A stretch of 64,000 nt of DNA from Archangium gephyra (GTDB taxonomy: Bacteria; Myxococcota; Myxococcia; Myxococcales; Myxococcaceae): the NCBI RefSeq assembly GCF_001027285.1, contig NZ_CP011509.1, positions 12,114,501-12,178,500 of the forward strand. Direction: 5' to 3'. The notes below the pieces were generated by a model that saw only the letters and a program-made list of their open reading frames with translations, made no database searches and was not told where the DNA came from. The number at the start of each line of letters is the position of its first letter. Position 1 is the first letter of the stretch. This document shows positions 8,951-17,885 of the stretch, piece by piece. A program made the position numbers and the translations under genes.

Positions 8951-10111
8951 TCAGGCCGCTTCCGTCCGCGGTACCTGGGAGAGGGCCGTGCGGAGCTCCT
9001 CGCGCACGGCGCGCAGCTCCTCGGGGAGGGCCTCGGGAGCGAAGCCCGCGTCCATCTCGCGCGCCACGCCCTCCAGCTTCAGCCGCCACGAGGCGAGGGC
9101 CTCGGCGTCACCGTCCCCGGGCCTCGCGTCGAGCACGGCGCGCCCGGCCTGGGCGATGCGTTGGGCCCGCGCCAGGGGACCCGCGCTGGCCTCGAGGGCA
9201 GCGGCGGACAGGGCCGGGTTCTCCGAATGCGCGAGCAGCTCCCGCAGCACATCGCGCGCGAGGGCCTGGGCCTCCTGGGTGGGCACGGCGTAGATGAGGG
9301 GCCACAGGTCGGCCACGCCCGGCGTGGAGCGCCCGGCGAGCGCGGCGGCGGCGGCCACCAGGCGCTGGGCCTTCACCATGCGCCGGTCGCTCAGGGCGAT
9401 GCCCGCACCGCGCAAGGTGCGCAGCGCGTGGGCCAGGTGGGGACGCACCGGCCCGAGGTCCGCCTCCCGCGCCGCCTGGGCCAGCACATCCAGCGCCTCC
9501 AATGACGCGGTGCGTGCCTCCTCGGCCTTCCAGAGCGAGGCACCGCCGGCGAGCAGCTCCTCCAGCCGTGGGTCCGGTACGGGCGCGACGAAGGTGCGCG
9601 CCAGGAAGCGGTCGGCGAAGGCGGCGAGGGACTCGTCCTCGGGCAGCGCGTTGGAGGCGCCCACGCACACGCGCAGCGGGCAGCTCATACGGGTGTGGCC
9701 GCGGCGGAAGACGCGCTCGTTGAGCAGGCCCAGCAGCGTGTTGAGGATGGCGGTGGAGCCGAGGAACACCTCGTCGAGGAAGGCCACCTCGGCCTCGGGC
9801 AGCATGCCGGCCGTCTCCGTCTCCACGAGGCCCTCACGCAACTTGCGCAGGTCCACCGGGCCGAAGATTTCCGAGGGCTCGGTGAAGCGGCCCAGGAGGT
9901 ACTCGAAGTAGCCGCCGCCGAGCGCCCGCGCGGTGCGGCGCACGGCCTCGCTCTTGGCGGTGCCGGGCGGGCCGATGACGAGCAGGTGCTCGCCCGCCAC
10001 GGCACACAGCGCCACCAGCTCCACCATGGCCTCGCGCTCCACCAGGCCCTGGCCGGCGTCGGTGAGGGCATCGCGAACCGAGCGAGCAGCCACGTCGAAA
10101 GAGAGGGACAT
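8951..10111 (-). CDS. MoxR-family AAA+ ATPase (ternary system)
   Basis: A 386-residue AAA+ protein from ATG 10111. It shows Walker A GPPGTAKS (47-54), the MoxR signature around RFTEPSEIFGPVDL, Walker B VAFLDEVF (109-116) and a sensor-1 Asn in GASNALPED. The C-terminal lid is helical. MoxR ATPases remodel or load partners together with vWA proteins. Here the expected vWA/propeller partners lie 3.3 kb downstream on the same strand (5680-661), beyond an inserted cassette. The gene therefore probably depends on its own promoter in the gap 10112-10219, shared with the divergent barrel gene. Confidence 0.88.
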   Translation of the reverse strand: MSLSFDVAARSVRDALTDAGQGLVEREAMVELVALCAVAGEHLLVIGPPGTAKSEAVRRTARALGGGYFEYLLGRFTEPSEIFGPVDLRKLREGLVETETAGMLPEAEVAFLDEVFLGSTAILNTLLGLLNERVFRRGHTRMSCPLRVCVGASNALPEDESLAAFADRFLARTFVAPVPDPRLEELLAGGASLWKAEEARTASLEALDVLAQAAREADLGPVRPHLAHALRTLRGAGIALSDRRMVKAQRLVAAAAALAGRSTPGVADLWPLIYAVPTQEAQALARDVLRELLAHSENPALSAAALEASAGPLARAQRIAQAGRAVLDARPGDGDAEALASWRLKLEGVAREMDAGFAPEALPEELRAVREELRTALSQVPRTEAA

Positions 10112-10219
10112 GGGGCCGGACTCTACCCGGCTCGCGTCCACGGCCGAACGCCCACCGTGAAACGTACCCACCGTATGGGTAGACCTGACGGGGAGGGTCT
10201 GCGCTAGACTCCGCTCCGC

Positions 10220-10798
10220 ATGCGACACGTTGCGAGTCTCGGAGGCCTGGTGTTGGCGCTGTGGGCGGGGACATCGGCAGCGGGGCCGTGGCGGGCTTAT
10301 GCCGCGGCCAGCACCGGGTTCGTCCTCGATCATACCTCGGGCGTCCGGGCCCTGGGTGGTGCGGTGCAGGTGTACGTGGGGGCGGAGACACCCTTCGGAC
10401 TGTCACTCGGAGTGGTGGGTGAAGGCGCCGAGACGTGGGGCGCGACCATCCAGGGCCAGCAGTTGCAACTGGACTACCAGTCCCTGGGGCTGGAGTTGAG
10501 GCTGCGCTTCCTGCGGGATGGCGGGGTGAACCCGTGGGTGGGGCTGAGGGTGGCGCAGAGCCGCTCGACGCCGCTGACGCTGGACGACCTGGGCTCTCCG
10601 CGGCGGATGCTGCACGCGGGGCTGAGCACGGCGGTGCGCCTGGGCCTGGACACGTGGCTGGGCGAGCACCTGGGCATCTCGGCCTCCACGGCGTGGCAGT
10701 GGTGTGACGTGCGGGTGGACAGCACGGCGAGCCCCACGCTCGATGCGTGCGCCAAGCCGCTGCACAGCATCCTGCTGGGCCCCACGCTGCGCTTCTAA
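10220..10798 (+). CDS. Predicted outer-membrane beta-barrel protein
   Basis: A 192-residue protein with a Sec signal (LGGLVLALWAGTSAAG, cut near residue 20). Alternating-hydrophobic strands of about ten residues follow (GGAVQVYVGAETPFG, LGLELRLRFLRDG, LHAGLSTAVRLGLDTWLG). The last residues, LLGPTLRF, have the terminal Phe typical of barrel proteins assembled by BAM. Two cysteines near the C-terminus (WCDV, DACAK) could form a periplasmic disulfide. No family is recognised. It diverges from the MoxR gene. Confidence 0.75.
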   Translation: MRHVASLGGLVLALWAGTSAAGPWRAYAAASTGFVLDHTSGVRALGGAVQVYVGAETPFGLSLGVVGEGAETWGATIQGQQLQLDYQSLGLELRLRFLRDGGVNPWVGLRVAQSRSTPLTLDDLGSPRRMLHAGLSTAVRLGLDTWLGEHLGISASTAWQWCDVRVDSTASPTLDACAKPLHSILLGPTLRF

Positions 10799-10891
10799 CG
10801 GCCGCGCCCGGGTGTTCACTGTCGCGCGGCGCGCGGGGGCCGGGCCCACGAGGCCCGTCCACGTTCCGGGGACGGTGGCTAAGGTGGGCGC

Positions 10892-11605
10892 ATGAACCGC
10901 GAATACCACCGCTGGTACAGCTCCCGGCTGGGCCGGGACATGGAGGTACTGCTCTTCGGGCACTCGGGCGAGCCGGTGCTCCTGCTGCCCACCAGCCGGG
11001 GGCGTTTCTATCAGGCGGAGGACTTCGGGCTCATCGGAGCCATCGCCGACCGGATTCAAGCGGGGCGCTACGTCGTGGTGTGCGCGGACTCGGTGGACGC
11101 GGAGAGCTGGTTCAACACGTCCATCCCCCCGCGAGACCGGGTGGCGAGGCACGCGGCGTACGAGGAGTACCTGTTGAACGAGGTGGTGCCACTGCTGATG
11201 TCGCGCAGCACGGGAGGCCGGCTGACGCTGGGCGGGTGCAGCTTCGGAGGCTTCCACACGTACAACATCGGGCTGCGGCACCCGAATACCTTCCGGCGGC
11301 TGGTGTCGATGGGGGGCAAGTTCGAGACGGAGGACTTCCTCGACGGCCACCAGGACGACAGCGTGTACTACCACTCGTGCATGCAGTGGCTGCCGGGGGT
11401 GTCGGACGCGGCGCAGCTGGCGGCGCTGCGGCGGGTGGAGATGGTGCTGGCGGTGGGCGAGCACGACTTCTGCCGTCCCTCGAGCGAGAACCTGTCGAAG
11501 CTGCTGTGGTCCAAGGACATCAACAACCACCTGGCCATCTGGTGGGGAGGCACGCACGACTGGCCGGTGTGGCGGGAGATGATCCAGCACTACCTGCCGT
11601 GGTGA
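10892..11605 (+). CDS. Alpha/beta-hydrolase, esterase family
   Basis: A 237-residue cytosolic serine hydrolase. The nucleophile elbow is GGCSFGG with Ser117. The acid is probably Asp in VGEHDFC and the base His in GGTHDWPVW. The start YHRWYSSRLGRDMEVLLFGH resembles the 'esterase family protein' group related to esterase D and PHB-depolymerase-like enzymes. The substrate cannot be told from sequence. It is monocistronic: its stop is 10 nt from the stop of the convergent immunity-type gene. Confidence 0.82.
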   Translation: MNREYHRWYSSRLGRDMEVLLFGHSGEPVLLLPTSRGRFYQAEDFGLIGAIADRIQAGRYVVVCADSVDAESWFNTSIPPRDRVARHAAYEEYLLNEVVPLLMSRSTGGRLTLGGCSFGGFHTYNIGLRHPNTFRRLVSMGGKFETEDFLDGHQDDSVYYHSCMQWLPGVSDAAQLAALRRVEMVLAVGEHDFCRPSSENLSKLLWSKDINNHLAIWWGGTHDWPVWREMIQHYLPW

Positions 11606-11615
11606 GGGGCGGGGC

Positions 11616-11987
11616 TCAGGAGCCCTGCCGCTCCCGCTCACGCAGGGCGACGAACTCGGCGGCGAAGTCGAGGAACTTGCGGATGGCGCGCTCGTGGTCG
11701 CCGTCACAGTCACGCAGATACTTCGCGGCCCAACCCTCCGTGGGGAACTCGTGTTTCACGTCCCGGAGCCAGTCACGGAAGAGGCCGTATTCCTCGTCCT
11801 CCACACCGTTGGCACTCTGGCAGGCACGGTAGCCATCGGTGAATGCCACCATCCGGGTGACATCCATCTCCCCCAGATACATGGCCAGCAGTCCCTTCAT
11901 CATGGCACCGCGCATGCGCATCAAGTAGTCGAGCAGATACACATGACGATACGAAGACTGGCCCGTCGGGATGTCTTCTCCACTCAT
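11616..11987 (-). CDS. Putative immunity protein for the papain-fold toxin
   Basis: A 123-residue, acidic, soluble, helical protein. I start it at ATG 11987, which overlaps the TGA of the upstream toxin-like gene (ATGA); longer frames upstream are shadows of that gene. Landmarks are MVAFTDGYRACQSANGV, FRDWLRDVKHEFPTEGWAAK and CDGDHERAIRKFLDF. I do not recognise a named family. Its role as immunity is inferred only from size, charge, lack of signal and its coupling to a secreted papain-like protein. It could instead be a chaperone. Confidence 0.6.
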   Translation of the reverse strand: MSGEDIPTGQSSYRHVYLLDYLMRMRGAMMKGLLAMYLGEMDVTRMVAFTDGYRACQSANGVEDEEYGLFRDWLRDVKHEFPTEGWAAKYLRDCDGDHERAIRKFLDFAAEFVALRERERQGS

Positions 11988-12541
11988 GGCGAGGACACGA
12001 CCTTCCAGGTGACTCCCATCTCGGCATGAAGCCGGGACAGATACTCCGTCAATTTCATACCAGCCGGACCCGTATAAGCGTCGTAGACCATGTCCTCGAC
12101 TTTGACGATGACGTGATAGCCATTGTACGTGATGCCAGGACTTTTGCCGCTCGCCGTGTCGAAAGCGATATAATCTTTTCTGCCCAGCGCCCTGATGGCT
12201 ACATATTGCGGCGTCTGGCCCAGCTTGCTGTATGCGGTGTGGATGAGGCGAGCCACCTGCTGGCACCTGCCGGCCGCCTGATTCGCGACGTTGTAGGCCA
12301 CCTGCAGGTCCATCAACCACGCCGGTGCCGCCTGCCCCGTCTGCAACTGGTACATCGCGATGGCGCCAGCGATGTCACCACGGGCCAGGTACGCCAGCAG
12401 CTGGACGTGGACGGTGTTCGCGGCCAGCACACGGGCCTGCACCTCCCTGGCCGCCAACGCGGGCGATGCCGCCTGAACAGGAGCGGACGCGGCCCCCGCC
12501 AGCAGCAGGAGCCCGAACACCCACCCTCGAAGCCTTCGCAT
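11984..12541 (-). CDS. Secreted papain-fold toxin-like protein
   Basis: A 185-residue protein with a Sec signal (FGLLLLAGAASAPVQAA, cut near 24). After a helical region the C-terminal half has the order expected of papain-like toxin domains (Tox-PL/Ptox type): Cys93 at the start of a helix (GRCQQVARLI), His143 in a strand (YHVIVKVED) and Asp154 in VYDAYTG. Such domains act as peptidases or glutamine deamidases; which applies here cannot be said. The downstream gene overlaps it and may encode immunity. Unlike the nuclease cassettes it has no lipobox, so delivery would differ. It could also be a housekeeping secreted enzyme. Confidence 0.62.
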   Translation of the reverse strand: MRRLRGWVFGLLLLAGAASAPVQAASPALAAREVQARVLAANTVHVQLLAYLARGDIAGAIAMYQLQTGQAAPAWLMDLQVAYNVANQAAGRCQQVARLIHTAYSKLGQTPQYVAIRALGRKDYIAFDTASGKSPGITYNGYHVIVKVEDMVYDAYTGPAGMKLTEYLSRLHAEMGVTWKVVSSP

Positions 12542-12565
12542 GCTCCGAGGGTAGAACGTCCGCCC

Positions 12566-13948
12566 TCACGCCTCCAGCGGCTGGAAGGTGCCGGCGCTCT
12601 GGCGCTCGAAGCGCCAGAAGAGCGCGAGCGCCACGGCGGTGAGCCCCGCGCACAAGCCCCACCAGATGCCCACCACGCCCAGCTTCAACCCGAAGCCCAG
12701 CAGCAGCGCCAGGGGCAGGCCCACCAGATAGTGCCCCACCAGGTTGGCCAGGAAGGTGAAGCGCGTCTCCCCCGCCCCGCGCAGCACGCCCGCGCCCACG
12801 CCCTGGACGCCATCGGAAATCTGGAAGACGGCGCACACCATCAGCACCGGCACCACCATGGGCATCACCTCGGACGGAGTGCCCATGAGGTGCGCCAGCG
12901 GCTCGGGGAACAAGGCGAACACCAGCGCGCACAACGACATGAAGCCCGCGCCCGAGCCGAAGGCCATCAGCCCGCTCATCCGCGCCAACGGCGTGTTGCG
13001 CGCCCCCACGGCCCAGCCCACCCGCACACTGCCCGCGTTGCCAATGCCCAGCGCCACCGTGAAGGAGAAACTGGCGTAGGAGATGGCGATCTGATGCGCG
13101 CTCATGCTCTCCGGCCCCAGCCGCCGCGCCAGCAGGCCCGCCAGCGAGAAGACGCCCACCTCCGCCGCGATGTGCAGGCCAATGGGCACGCCCACCCGCA
13201 GCGCCTGGAGGATGTCGGCCCGGACCGGCCGCACCGAGGGCATCCCCCCGGCCACCGGAATCTGGCGCACCGCCCACGCGATGAGGGCCCACTGCAGCAC
13301 GCAGCACAGCAGCGTCGCGATGGCCGAGCCCTTCACCCCCATGGCGGGGATCAGCCGCAGCGGTCCGCACCACGCCGGCAGCACCTCGCCGCCGAAGACG
13401 AAGACGATGTCCGCGCCCAGGTTGAAGACGTTGGCCACCACCGTGGCCACCACCAGGGGCCGGGTGAGCGCCGCCGCCTGCAGGTAGGAGCGCGTGTTGA
13501 TGAAGAGCAGCATCAACGGCAGGCTGGGCGCCCGCCAGTTGAGGTAGTCCTGCACCAGGGGCAGCTCCCCGGCCCCCACGCCGAAGAGGGGCAGCAGCCA
13601 GGGCAACACCACCACCATCGGCACCGCCAGCACGCAGCCCGCGAACAGCGCCAGGTAGCTGCCCTGCCACAGGAGTGCTCGCGCGCGCGTCGCGTTGCGC
13701 GCCCCGAAGGCCTGCGACATCAGTGGATCCATCCCCATCATCAGCCCCATGGACAGGGCGCTGACGGCGAAGAAGATGGCGGTGGCCACGCCCATGGCGG
13801 CCAGGGACTCGGTGCCCGCCCGGCTCACCACCGCCGTGTCCACGAGGCTCATCATGGACTGGCCCCCCTGGGCGATGGCCACGGGCAGGGCGAGCTTCCA
13901 GAGCGCACGGAACTCTTCGCTACGTTTGGGCAGTGGGGCGGGTGACAT
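12566..13948 (-). CDS. MATE-family multidrug/sodium antiporter (NorM-like)
   Basis: A 460-residue integral membrane protein with about 12 hydrophobic segments in two six-helix halves. It shows typical MATE features: a helix-1 block LPVAIAQGGQSMMSLVDTAV, then GMDPLMSQAFGA, and in the second half SMSAHQIAISYASFSF and GAGETRFTFLANLVGHYLVG. MATE proteins export cationic drugs or metabolites in exchange for Na+ or H+. It lies just downstream of the toxin-like pair's promoter side (24 nt from start 12541) but on the same strand in the upstream position, so the three genes 13948-11616 could form one transcript. The substrate is unknown. Confidence 0.92.
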   Translation of the reverse strand: MSPAPLPKRSEEFRALWKLALPVAIAQGGQSMMSLVDTAVVSRAGTESLAAMGVATAIFFAVSALSMGLMMGMDPLMSQAFGARNATRARALLWQGSYLALFAGCVLAVPMVVVLPWLLPLFGVGAGELPLVQDYLNWRAPSLPLMLLFINTRSYLQAAALTRPLVVATVVANVFNLGADIVFVFGGEVLPAWCGPLRLIPAMGVKGSAIATLLCCVLQWALIAWAVRQIPVAGGMPSVRPVRADILQALRVGVPIGLHIAAEVGVFSLAGLLARRLGPESMSAHQIAISYASFSFTVALGIGNAGSVRVGWAVGARNTPLARMSGLMAFGSGAGFMSLCALVFALFPEPLAHLMGTPSEVMPMVVPVLMVCAVFQISDGVQGVGAGVLRGAGETRFTFLANLVGHYLVGLPLALLLGFGLKLGVVGIWWGLCAGLTAVALALFWRFERQSAGTFQPLEA

Positions 13949-14033
13949 GGGCGCGAGGGGCTATAGCGGGTTTCCGCCAGGGATGCGCGGCTGCCTTCGC
14001 GGACGTCCCAACCCCTGCTCGCCTGACCCATCA

Positions 14034-14062
14034 GCCGGCCGCCCGTTCAGCAAGCGGCCGGC
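14034..14062 (-). terminator. Hairpin terminator after the Beta_propel lipoprotein gene
   Basis: A perfect 9-bp GC stem (GCCGGCCGC / GCGGCCGGC) with an 11-nt loop lies 13 nt past the stop of the gene ending at 14075. There is no clear U-run, as is common in high-GC genomes. Confidence 0.5.
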
Positions 14063-14074
14063 CTGACTCCCTTC

Positions 14075-16162
14075 CTACGGCATGTAGGGGCTGAAGCGCG
14101 AGGTGGCCAGCGGCTGGGCGAGGTTGCTCACGTGGGCCACGCGCACGCCCGCGTCGCTGATGGCGTACACGTAGTCATCCGCCATCACGCTGCGGCGCAC
14201 GTAGGGCGTGTACACCCAGCTCCACTGGTTGTAGTTGATGACCTGGTACGCGTCCTTCATGGTGATGGCTCCCACCGGCGTGAAGCCCGCGGCCGTGTCC
14301 ACGCGGAAGACGCGCAGCTCGCTCACGAAGCCGTTCCAGTAGTCGCCGGTGTACGCCTGCGTCCAGTCCGTGAAGGGAATGGCCAGCAGCCCCTTGGCCG
14401 GGAAGTAGTTGAAGGCCTTGTGGTCATACAGCGACTCGCTCCAGCCGTACGCGGTGCCCACCAGCTGGGTGAACGTCTCCCGCGGGTTGGCCATGTCCGA
14501 GACGTCGAAGAGGCTCAGCTTGATGGCGCGCCCGCGCCAGTCGCCATTCTCCGGCACGTGCTGGCCCACCGTCAGCAGGTGCGAGTCCCCCACCGGGTGG
14601 ATGTACGTGGAGAAGCCCGGCACCTTCAGCTCGCCCACCTTGCGCGGGTGCGCGGGGTCCGACAAATCGAAGGTGAAGAGCGGATCCACCTGCCGGAACG
14701 TCACCACGTAGCCCTTCTTGCCCACGAAGCGCGCGCTGTAGATGCGCTCGCCCTTGGCCAGCTCCTCGCTCTGCCCCAGCAGCTTCAGCTGGCCGCCCTC
14801 GTGCTTGTAGGTGAAGACGCGGTTGGTCGTCTCGGTGCGGCCCCACTGGTTGCCCAGCTCCGCCACCCGCGAGCTGATGGTGGTGGCCACGCGCAGCACG
14901 CCCTCGTGCTCGTCCATGCTGAACTGGTCCAACAGGATGCCCCGCACCGTGGCACTGGCCACGTACGAGGCGCGGTGCGGCTGGCTCAAGTCCAGCTTGT
15001 GCACGTAGGTGTGGTCCGTCTGTCCCGCCTCCGGCCACCACCACCAGTGGGGCGTGGCCAGGTAGAGCGCGTCGGCGGTGGCGTACACCTGGCCCGGCTC
15101 GGTCACCAGCGAGACACGGCCCGGCGCCTGGAACGTCTGCGCATCCAGATCCATCGACACCACGGTGACGAGCCCCACCCGGGTGGGCGCGTTCGTCTTG
15201 TGGAAGTCGTGGCAGTCGTAGCCCAGCGTCTCCACGGTGCCATCCGGCAGCTTGCGCCGGCCCTCGGGCACCCACTGGGTGAGCGAGCTCGCGCGGATGA
15301 GCTGCTCGTTGTTCGCCATCAGCCGGTCGATCTCCTTCTCCAGCCGCGCCTGGTCCTCCCAGAGGTCATGGGAGTAGTCGGGCCAGAAGCGCACGCCCAC
15401 GGGCCAGCGGAAGGAGTCACGCATCACCAGCCGCGCCGAGCCGTCCGCCAGCCGCGCGTCGTGGTAGCCGCCCGGCATATACAGCTCGCCCGTCACCTGG
15501 GGCGCGGCGAGGTCGGACACGTCCACCGTCGTCACCTTGGTGGTCGAGGCGCCGTAGCCACAGGGGCCCATATAGGCGCAGTCCGCCACCATGCCGCCGC
15601 CCCCGCTCGAGCCCGAGGCCGGCGCGTACACCGAGGAGAAGACGACCACCTTGTTCCCGTGGAGGAACATCTGCCGGGGCCAGCCCTCGAGCGTCACCGA
15701 GGACTCCACGCGCAGCGACTCGGCCGGCCAGGAGCGGTGCACGTACAGCTTCTGCCCGGAGAGGACGAAGATGCGCGTGCCGTCGTTCTTCACGAAGTCC
15801 GCCTCGTCCACGCCCTCCACCTGGTTGTTGGTGCCCGTGTGGTCGTTCGGACCGGAGCTGCCACCTCCCGCCGAGTCCCCTCCGGCGGAGGGCGTTGGAG
15901 CGCCAGCGCCATCCGCGTACTCCACCGGGCTGCCGCCGAACCAGCCGCCCCTCGCCTTCCAATAGGAGGGCTTGTTGCGCTCCATGGTGGAACGCATGTC
16001 GAGCACCGCGGCATCCTCGATATGGGACTCGAGCGCCGCGCAGCTCTCGAAGGACTCCAGCCGCGCCTTCTGCTGCACCGGCTGGTTCTCGGGAATGCCG
16101 CTCTTGCCGCCGCACGCCGCCAAGCCCAGCAGCGCGAGCGCCAACCCACTGTGTTTCGTCAT
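14075..16162 (-). CDS. Beta_propel-domain (PF09826-type) lipoprotein
   Basis: A 695-residue protein with lipobox LAAC at Cys17. A low-complexity Gly/Ser/Pro linker (about 85-105) leads to the family signature TNNQVEGVDEADFVKNDGT. A long run of beta strands follows (IFVLSGQKLYVH, KVVVFSSVYAP, HTYVHKLDLSQPH, YVVTFRQVDPLFTFDLSD). The family is typical of secreted propeller proteins of unknown activity in archaea and bacteria. An outer-envelope location is expected. It lies 181 nt downstream of the MopE-like operon, with a terminator hairpin in between, so it probably has its own promoter. Confidence 0.88.
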   Translation of the reverse strand: MTKHSGLALALLGLAACGGKSGIPENQPVQQKARLESFESCAALESHIEDAAVLDMRSTMERNKPSYWKARGGWFGGSPVEYADGAGAPTPSAGGDSAGGGSSGPNDHTGTNNQVEGVDEADFVKNDGTRIFVLSGQKLYVHRSWPAESLRVESSVTLEGWPRQMFLHGNKVVVFSSVYAPASGSSGGGGMVADCAYMGPCGYGASTTKVTTVDVSDLAAPQVTGELYMPGGYHDARLADGSARLVMRDSFRWPVGVRFWPDYSHDLWEDQARLEKEIDRLMANNEQLIRASSLTQWVPEGRRKLPDGTVETLGYDCHDFHKTNAPTRVGLVTVVSMDLDAQTFQAPGRVSLVTEPGQVYATADALYLATPHWWWWPEAGQTDHTYVHKLDLSQPHRASYVASATVRGILLDQFSMDEHEGVLRVATTISSRVAELGNQWGRTETTNRVFTYKHEGGQLKLLGQSEELAKGERIYSARFVGKKGYVVTFRQVDPLFTFDLSDPAHPRKVGELKVPGFSTYIHPVGDSHLLTVGQHVPENGDWRGRAIKLSLFDVSDMANPRETFTQLVGTAYGWSESLYDHKAFNYFPAKGLLAIPFTDWTQAYTGDYWNGFVSELRVFRVDTAAGFTPVGAITMKDAYQVINYNQWSWVYTPYVRRSVMADDYVYAISDAGVRVAHVSNLAQPLATSRFSPYMP

Positions 16163-16287
16163 GTCCGTGACTCCTCGAAATCGTCTTCCGGCCCAGCGTG
16201 CGGCGGGCTTCTGCCACCCGTGTGCCAGGAGCCGGGCCCCTCAGGGGACGCACGGATTTCGCGGAGTTGGAGGAGGGAGAACGGCGC

Positions 16288-16315
16288 GAGGGGCCTCGGA
16301 AAGTCGAGACCCCTC
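16288..16315 (-). terminator. Hairpin terminator after the MopE-like gene
   Basis: An 11-bp stem with one mismatch (GAGGGGCCTCG / CGAGACCCCTC) and a 6-nt loop lies 29 nt after the stop at 16344 and before the next minus-strand gene. Confidence 0.5.
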
Positions 16316-16343
16316 GCCAGGGACAGCCGGAAAACCGTGAGCG

Positions 16344-17885
16344 CTACAACCCGCAGAAGGGCTGCACGTACAGCTCGCTCGGCCCGCCCACGGCGGGCAC
16401 CGCCGTCAGGGAAGGGCTGTGGTGGTAGAACAGGAAGCGGGAGGTGTCCGGCATGATGACGGGCTCCTCGCCGAAGTCGGGGTCGGGCGCCACCGCCCGC
16501 GGCTTGACGTCCTCCACCAGCCCCGCGGGCGAGAGGCCCACCAGGTAGAGGAACCGCTTGCCCGAGACCGCCTCTCGCGAGGCCCAGAGCGCCAGGGACG
16601 GCTTGCGCTCTCCGGGCCGCACCGCCATCCGCATGCGCTCGATGCGCTCGGGATGGGACTTGAGGGTGCTCGAGGTGAGGAGCACGGGATCCGCCGTATA
16701 GGTCACCGACGAGAAGTCGGACGTCCTCGCGTCGACGCCCCCCACGTTCCTCACGTAATAGAGGGTGAAGTCCAACCGGGTGCCCTCGGCCGGGACGAGG
16801 AACGGCGAGTGGGTGAACTCGTCCAGGGCACCGAGGGCCACGGGAGACAGGGAGAGCGAGCCCCCGTTCGAGATGCTCATCACCCTCCGGGTCCCCCCGT
16901 GATCGTGGGCCACCAGGAACGAATCCGCCGTGCCATTGGCCGTGGCATGGGGCCCGAAATCGTCGCTCGGGTTGGCCATCGGTTCGGCACGGCTCAGCGT
17001 CGTCGCCTGGAGACTCCGCGCGACGGTGACCGACCACAGCTGCTGCACGAAGCCGGGGCCGCCCGCCGGGGACGGGCCCGTCGTCGTCACGAGCACGAGG
17101 ATGGCGTTGCGGTTCATCGCGATCGTGAGTCTCTTCAGGTCCGGCTGGGTACTGCCGTAGGGAATCCTCAGCGGAGCCCCGGAGGTGAGCTTGCCCTCTC
17201 CATTCAACAGGGCCAGGTAGACCGAGTGCGTGGCCGGATTCCCCGAGCCGATGACGTACGTCCGCTCGACCCACGCCAACGCGACCACGTCCTTGTCCGC
17301 CACGAGCACGGGAGACAGGAGGGAGACGTCCGGGCCCGAGGGGGAGAGCTTCTGCGCCAGGCTCACGACGCCATCCGCCGTGCGGGTGCGGATCAGCAGG
17401 CTTCTGTCCTCCACCGTGACGACGAGCAGCGCGTGGGGCTTGCTCACGGACGCGCGGTCCACGGCGACGGCGGCCACGGAGGAGCCGAGATCGTGGCTGC
17501 CGGAGAGCTTGATGGCATCCCAGCGGTCCACCCGCCCATCACAATCGTTGTCCTCGTAGTCGCACTTCTCGAACGAGGGCGCCACCTCTTCCTCGCAGCT
17601 TCCGTAGGTGCCCTCCGCGCCACACAGGCGAGAGCCCTTCTTGCACACCCCCTCGTCGGTGCCGCAGGCCACGCGCTCGCCGGGAATGCAGGCCAGGTCC
17701 GCGGTGCGGATGCACCGCTCCTCGAAGCAGACCGAGCCCGTCGGGCATTTGTGGTCCGAGTTGCAGCTGTAATAGGGCCTACCGGCCGCGTCGGCCTCGG
17801 CCTCGAGCTCGTCGATCGTCGGAACGGTGCAGGCGAAGGCACACGCGAGGCAGGACAGGAGCAGGAGCTTGGACACGTGGCTCAC
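16344..17885 (-). CDS. MopE-like Cys-rich lipoprotein
   Basis: A 513-residue protein. The GTG start at 17885 overlaps the upstream stop (GTGA). The signal ends at Cys19 (AFAC), or Cys12 (LLSC) is the alternative lipid site. Residues about 38-110 are Cys-rich: CNSDHKCPTGSVCFEERC, then CGTDEGVCKKGSRLC, then FEKCDYEDNDCDGRVD, the last being the putative metal-binding motif of MopE-like proteins. The rest is beta-rich, with propeller-like strands. Such proteins are abundant in myxobacteria and usually surface-exposed; their roles are unknown. It is probably co-translated with the protein at 17882-18766. Confidence 0.82.
   Translation of the reverse strand: MSHVSKLLLLSCLACAFACTVPTIDELEAEADAAGRPYYSCNSDHKCPTGSVCFEERCIRTADLACIPGERVACGTDEGVCKKGSRLCGAEGTYGSCEEEVAPSFEKCDYEDNDCDGRVDRWDAIKLSGSHDLGSSVAAVAVDRASVSKPHALLVVTVEDRSLLIRTRTADGVVSLAQKLSPSGPDVSLLSPVLVADKDVVALAWVERTYVIGSGNPATHSVYLALLNGEGKLTSGAPLRIPYGSTQPDLKRLTIAMNRNAILVLVTTTGPSPAGGPGFVQQLWSVTVARSLQATTLSRAEPMANPSDDFGPHATANGTADSFLVAHDHGGTRRVMSISNGGSLSLSPVALGALDEFTHSPFLVPAEGTRLDFTLYYVRNVGGVDARTSDFSSVTYTADPVLLTSSTLKSHPERIERMRMAVRPGERKPSLALWASREAVSGKRFLYLVGLSPAGLVEDVKPRAVAPDPDFGEEPVIMPDTSRFLFYHHSPSLTAVPAVGGPSELYVQPFCGL

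Noticed and set aside
10112..10219. A promoter for the divergent MoxR and barrel genes
   Set aside because: A TAGACT-like -10 is present near 10203, but I could not find a convincing -35 at the right spacing.
14132..16456. A 774-codon open frame on the plus strand
   Set aside because: Antisense to the Beta_propel lipoprotein; shadow composition.
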